From the NCBI GenBank assembly GCA_016630905.1, contig WBMQ01000003.1, positions 1,116,001-1,180,000 of the forward strand: DNA of 64,000 bases, given 5' to 3'. Position numbers and translations under genes: made by a program. This DNA comes from Capillidium heterosporum (taxonomy: Eukaryota > Entomophthoromycota > Entomophthoromycetes > Entomophthorales > Capillidiaceae). Position 1 is the first letter of the stretch, and each line of letters starts with the position of its first letter. Of the stretch, positions 60,086 to 64,000 are shown one piece after another. The notes beneath the pieces were generated by a model. That model did no database searches. It had not been told where the DNA came from and saw only the letters and a list, made by a program, of their open reading frames with translations.

Positions 60086-61175
60086 TTAGCTTCCAGCTGT
60101 CGAATTTTGGCTTTGTTCAGGCTGTTCAACTCGATTCAACAACCAGAGAGGGATTTGAAAGGGTATTCCAGTCCTAAGAGACCAAGCTGGTTCAGTTGAA
60201 AGTTTAGCCAATTTCTCAAATTTTATTATTGTGTTCTCGATAATCAATCCGTCAATCAGTTTATTGTACTTGGTCTCCAGATCGCAGCTATCAGAGCCTG
60301 CTTTGAGACTAGTTTCACTAGTTCTATCAAGGGTCTGTTATATATTCTTTAGTTAGTCGGGATAGTCGTAGCAGTAGTAATTAGACTCATTGAGAATGAA
60401 TTGAATGATGTCCCCATACTCGTATGGCTTATCTTTAGGGCTTACTTTCAAACAGTAGTCCTTCTTTTCGCACTGGTCCAATTTGGGATTCTGGATTTGC
60501 TACTTGGGTCAAAGCAAGTTGATAAAAGCGTGATAGATAAATAATAGTAGGTCGCTAAGGAAGAAGTGAGGCCTAAAATCAGCTTTATACCTGATACCAA
60601 TGTATAGGTCGAAATAGTAAGACTCCAAAGAGTAGACAAATTCTGAGAACTTTCTCGATTCATATTTGCTTACAAGTCAGCTCTCAACTTAAAAGGTGAG
60701 ATTTTGGCAATTTTATTATACTTTTATTCTAGGAGGTGACTGTATCGGAACTTATAGCACATGCTATTGAAACCACTGCTTTTTAAACCATAACTTAATT
60801 CCAAGCTCCCATTATCACTCATATAAGCTGGAGTTAATGTGAGGTAATCATGGGGGTTTATGCATCCAAGGATCAGTCCCAGTAAGGTAAGCTGGCAGTG
60901 GAGTCCACTTTCTGAAGCTTGGATTCGTACTCCTTGACGAACCTATAATGCCAAGGTAAGAATTCGGGAGCCTCGTAGATATTCTGCTTGATCTGGGTAC
61001 TGCTGTAATGCAACCTTGTAAAAGATTCCCAAACCAGTACGTCGTTGCTGTTTTTACGCTGGTTTAAAGCTAGTACCGCGTTGATGTAACGATTTACTTG
61101 TCTCCAGTTAGCTCCCAGATCTTTTTATGAATCTTTGGGGTGCTACAAGCAGCTTTGATTGTTAAGGCTGGAGAT
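60086..61175 (-). pseudogene. Tyrosinase (type-3 copper phenol oxidase) pseudogene
   Basis: A decayed secreted-type tyrosinase in several frames. From the N-terminal side it contains CSTPKIHKKIWELTG, then RQVNRYINAVLALNQ, FTRLHYSSTQ...APEFLPWHYRFVKEYESKLQ and LPYWDWSLD (copper-A region with FLPWH and the LPYWDW box). PHDYLTLTPAYMSDNGSLE follows. The copper-B region then reads LESYYFDLY...SDLLLFIYHAFINLL, where functional tyrosinases have histidines and an Asp-Pro (H..H...DPxFFxHHAxID), so several copper ligands read as Tyr. A Trp codon reads TGA and a Gln codon TAG shortly after. The C-terminal ~100 codons are open until TAA at 60086. Nonfunctional. Many changes look like C-to-T or G-to-A. 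Confidence 0.82.
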
Positions 61176-62554
61176 TGATAGATAATATAAAGGTGAATGG
61201 TTTTATTGCACTATAATTCTAAAATTGAGGCAAATGGTGCTTTATATAGGGAATCGTTAAATAAATATAAAGATATGATTGTTTCTCTCAAAATACAAGA
61301 TGCTAATTTCATATTAAAGCCATTTTTAAGTAATAAATTTATACTTTTAAGTGATCATCAGATGCTCCTTCACACACAATACTTCTAGATCTACTTGCAA
61401 GAATACCACGTTTAAGCTATACACTAGAAAGATATTAGGTTGCTATTAAAATGGTTCTTCAATCGATTTATTCATACTTTAAAACTATAGCTATGCTTAA
61501 ATTTACATAGGGATTTGGTAGATGTCTTTTCAAGTATATACCGTTTAAGCTATATTTACCTATCTATTCAATATCTTTTCAAACTTTTAACCAAGCACAT
61601 CTACCTCAAATTTAGAATTCAATTGTTACTAAATGAGTAAATAAAATATATAATGGTGTAGCTCATTTTAGTTAAGCTACCTAGCTTGAAGGATGCTGCT
61701 CCTTCGAATATTGCTAATATATTCGATATTTCTCTACTTACAGTTCCATTACACAAATTTCAATAGCTTAGTTACGAGTTCCGTTCCAAAAGGCAATTTT
61801 CAATGGATTCCTAAAGTAAATTTTAGGAAATGGCTTCGGTGAAACAAGTGAACTTCAGGTCTATGAAAGTGAAAAGATGTCACGAAAATATATTTGAAAT
61901 TACAAAGACAAATAGCAATCCATATTGAAAATATACTTGTTATAAATAACTGAATTTGTAGCTTCAGGCAGCAGTAAAAGGTATCCCCAAGTTCATGATG
62001 CTTTGAGGCAGAGGCAAAAGTTTAGGTTCTAATGGGAATCAAAGACGCTTATTCTCAAACTTGTACCAGGCAGTTTTCATATTTGAAGATATTTCCTATC
62101 AGCATACAAATTCATAGTTAGCCTAACTATCTACAACACAAATCCAACCCAAAAGTAGATATACCCTTTGACTTGCAACTTCTAGTGTCAAAGTTTATAT
62201 TATTTTATACAAAGGATACATGTGGCTGCTACCTCTTTTCAACAGCAGAGAACGTATGATTTTACTATGTAGGTTTAAGATGATATCCAAGTACAATGCT
62301 AGTGTAAAGTTGGAATCATGGTGTTGGAAATATATATGCATATTTACATTTGATAGTCGTGCCGAAATATTAACTGATTGAATATAGTAATTATGCAACT
62401 AATTTTTTGGACTAAGACCCAAATTTTTGACAATTCAGTTCAAAGATAAAAATCAAAGCAACATCAGCAAACTTTATTTCTTATAATAGAGACAAGCAAG
62501 TACTGTTATAGATTTAACTTATAACCAACACAAAATATAGACAGTAAAGGTGAT
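61176..62554. other. Intergenic upstream of the EngB-type gene
   Basis: AT-rich with no supported gene. At about 61690-61731 two small inverted repeats lie side by side (GAAGGA/TCCTTC with a 6-nt spacer, CGAATAT/ATATTCG with a 7-nt spacer). The right end holds the promoter of the next gene. Confidence 0.45.
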
Positions 62555-63722
62555 ATGAGTTTACTGACCAACAGCAGATTATTTACAAGTAGAATAGCCA
62601 ACCAACTCAAATTTACAGCATGTGTTTTAAAGTTCAGTACAGCAGCCAAAGATGTAGAAGCTCAACAACTCTCCAACCGCAAAAAGTTTATGGCAACACC
62701 AGTGCAAAAATCTACTTTAACTTTATTAGACAGCTTAGATTTAGGGAACGTCAAGCGGTTTAAACCTGTCAAAAGTGTAGCCAAGTCGGAAACTCTGGTC
62801 AACTTACCCTCGATACAGTACTACGCCGCCGCAAAAACCATAAATTCTATACCTAAACCCGACTTGCTGGAGGTTGCCGTCTTCGGTCGTAGTAATGTAG
62901 GTAAAAGTAAGCTGCTGAATCAACTTTTTGGTCAAGGTACTGGCTTAGGTTCGGTGGTGAGGTACGAAGATCGACCAGGGGTTACCCAACAACTAGTATT
63001 CTTCAATTGTAAAGATAGGTTTAACTTGGTTGATATGCCTGGCTATGGATTCGCCTACGTGAAAGAAGAAGTCAAGACTATGTGGCAGGAATTGATATTT
63101 AACTACTTGAATACGCGATCTACTTTGAAATGTTTGCTTTTACTATTAGATGCGCGACATGGTAAATTTTATTTGCCATTTTTTTCTAAAATAACTTTTT
63201 ATAGGTATAAAGAACAGCGATAGAGAAATCTTAGAGAAGCTTAAAAAGTAACGGTATATTTTAAAGCACCTAAAATTAATTTTAATTAGTATGGATGTAG
63301 GTATTCAAATTGTCCTGACCAAATGTGACCTAGTCGTACGACAAGTTTTAGCACGACGTTATGACCTGGTGCAAAAGGTAAGTTTAATTCTATTCCATAT
63401 ACTCAGCTATTTAAAACACCAGGAACTCAAAGAAGTCTACGGATTCAAAGACTTCAACATCTTCCCCATCTCGTCCAAGAACAACAAGGGGTTGAATCCA
63501 CTTCGTAAACACATCCTCATCGTCACCAAGAACCATACATTAATTGAGACTGAAAGTAAAAGTAAAAATAAGCGGAGGGATACCAACAAACCTATGAAGC
63601 TTAGCGATAAAAGTGTCAAAAGCAAGACAAAGACGAAACAGGTGGAGAAGGTGAGTAAGCCAGTCCAGCAACAAAAGTTTTTGAAGTTGGAGGATCTTAA
63701 GAAGAATATGTACGATGAGTGA
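62555..63722 (+). CDS. EngB/YihA-family GTPase, probably mitochondrial ribosome assembly (345 aa)
   Basis: Four exons with introns 63162-63204, 63248-63289 and 63378-63422 (42-45 nt), total 1038 nt. The first ~40 residues are Ser/Arg/Lys/Gln-rich without acidic start residues, typical of a mitochondrial presequence. The G domain is complete: VFGRSNVGKSKLLNQL (G1), RPGVTQQL (G2), LVDMPGYGFA (G3, the DxPGYG signature of EngB), VLTKCDLV (G4) and ISSKNNKGLNPLR (G5). The C-terminus is a long Lys-rich tail (SKSKNKRRDTNK...KSKTKTKQVEKV) that could contact RNA. The family promotes large-subunit assembly; yeast Mrx8 is the mitochondrial member. No frame anomaly. Confidence 0.93.
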
Positions 63723-64000
63723 GTATCAAATAAAAGTAGATTTTATATTTTTGTTATATTAGTTTTGTTTTAAGAAGATTTTTGTCGTGTTTCAACTTAG
63801 AGTTTATTTAGTTGACCTATGCTTTTATATTCATTCTTTCTATGTAAGATTAGAGTGCCCAAGAAGTGATAAAGTGAAATTCACATATACCAACGATAAT
63901 AGTAAATACTTAGACATGCTAACAGTTACTGTTCTTTTAATGATATCAAATATACATTTAAAAATTTGAATTAAATAGCCTAATAGAAACTAAAAGTATA
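63723..64000. other. Right end, 3' flank of the EngB-type gene
   Basis: AT-rich 3' flank. The frame at 63787-63969 has no recognisable features. The window ends without another gene. Confidence 0.5.

Overview
This is nuclear DNA of a filamentous fungus. Genes have very short GT..AG introns (mostly 37-47 nt, several with a TACTAA-like branch point). Zn2Cys6 zinc-cluster regulators, a fungus-specific class, occur six times counting one pseudogene. The mix of an expanded zinc-cluster family, a decayed tyrosinase and a secreted L-amino-acid-oxidase-type flavoprotein suggests an early-diverging lineage such as Entomophthoromycotina (Conidiobolus-like). That placement is inference; the sequence proves only a fungus with small introns and AT-rich intergenic DNA.

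Layout. 1-4.2 kb: no gene found. 4.25-5.04 kb: a short (263 aa) zinc-cluster protein. 5.0-9.7 kb: gene-poor, with a dead LINE-type retrotransposon (about 6.95-8.35 kb). 9.7-12.7 kb (-): KGD1, E1 of 2-oxoglutarate dehydrogenase. 13.8-35.6 kb: an array of four related ~600-aa zinc-cluster genes in two head-to-head pairs (Zn-A -/Zn-B + and psi-Zn-C -/Zn-D +). Between them lie a KIN1/MARK-type kinase and a second short zinc-cluster gene (264 aa). 36-38.4 kb: a divergent pair, ketopantoate reductase and 6-phosphogluconolactonase. 39-41.2 kb: an unknown multi-exon gene. 42.1-43.2 kb (-): a helix-hairpin-helix protein. 44.4-46.9 kb (+): a TBC RabGAP. 47.5-48.3 kb (-): Ran/GSP1 with six exons. 49.4-50.5 kb (-): small genes including a C2H2 finger protein assembled from spliced exons. 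51.9-54.1 kb (+): an unknown repeat-rich nuclear-type protein. 54.4-56.0 kb (-): the secreted flavin amine oxidase. 56-62.5 kb: a gene desert with a tyrosinase pseudogene. 62.6-63.7 kb (+): an EngB/YihA-type mitochondrial GTPase.

The main observations are these. (1) Apparent single-base insertions, all in the same (+1) direction, interrupt otherwise intact genes at about ten places, including two each in KGD1 and KIN1. They point to insertion-type sequence errors, widespread recent mutation or, least likely, +1 recoding. (2) The zinc-cluster paralogues share near-identical DNA tracts inside otherwise diverged genes, as expected from gene conversion, and one donor-recipient pair includes a wrecked pseudogene. 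(3) A 15-bp perfect stem-loop follows KIN1 and a 20-bp perfect palindrome lies in the divergent promoter of the ketopantoate reductase/6-phosphogluconolactonase pair. (4) Decayed copies (tyrosinase, LINE) show changes that look like C-to-T/G-to-A decay. I found no convincing previously undescribed multi-gene system.
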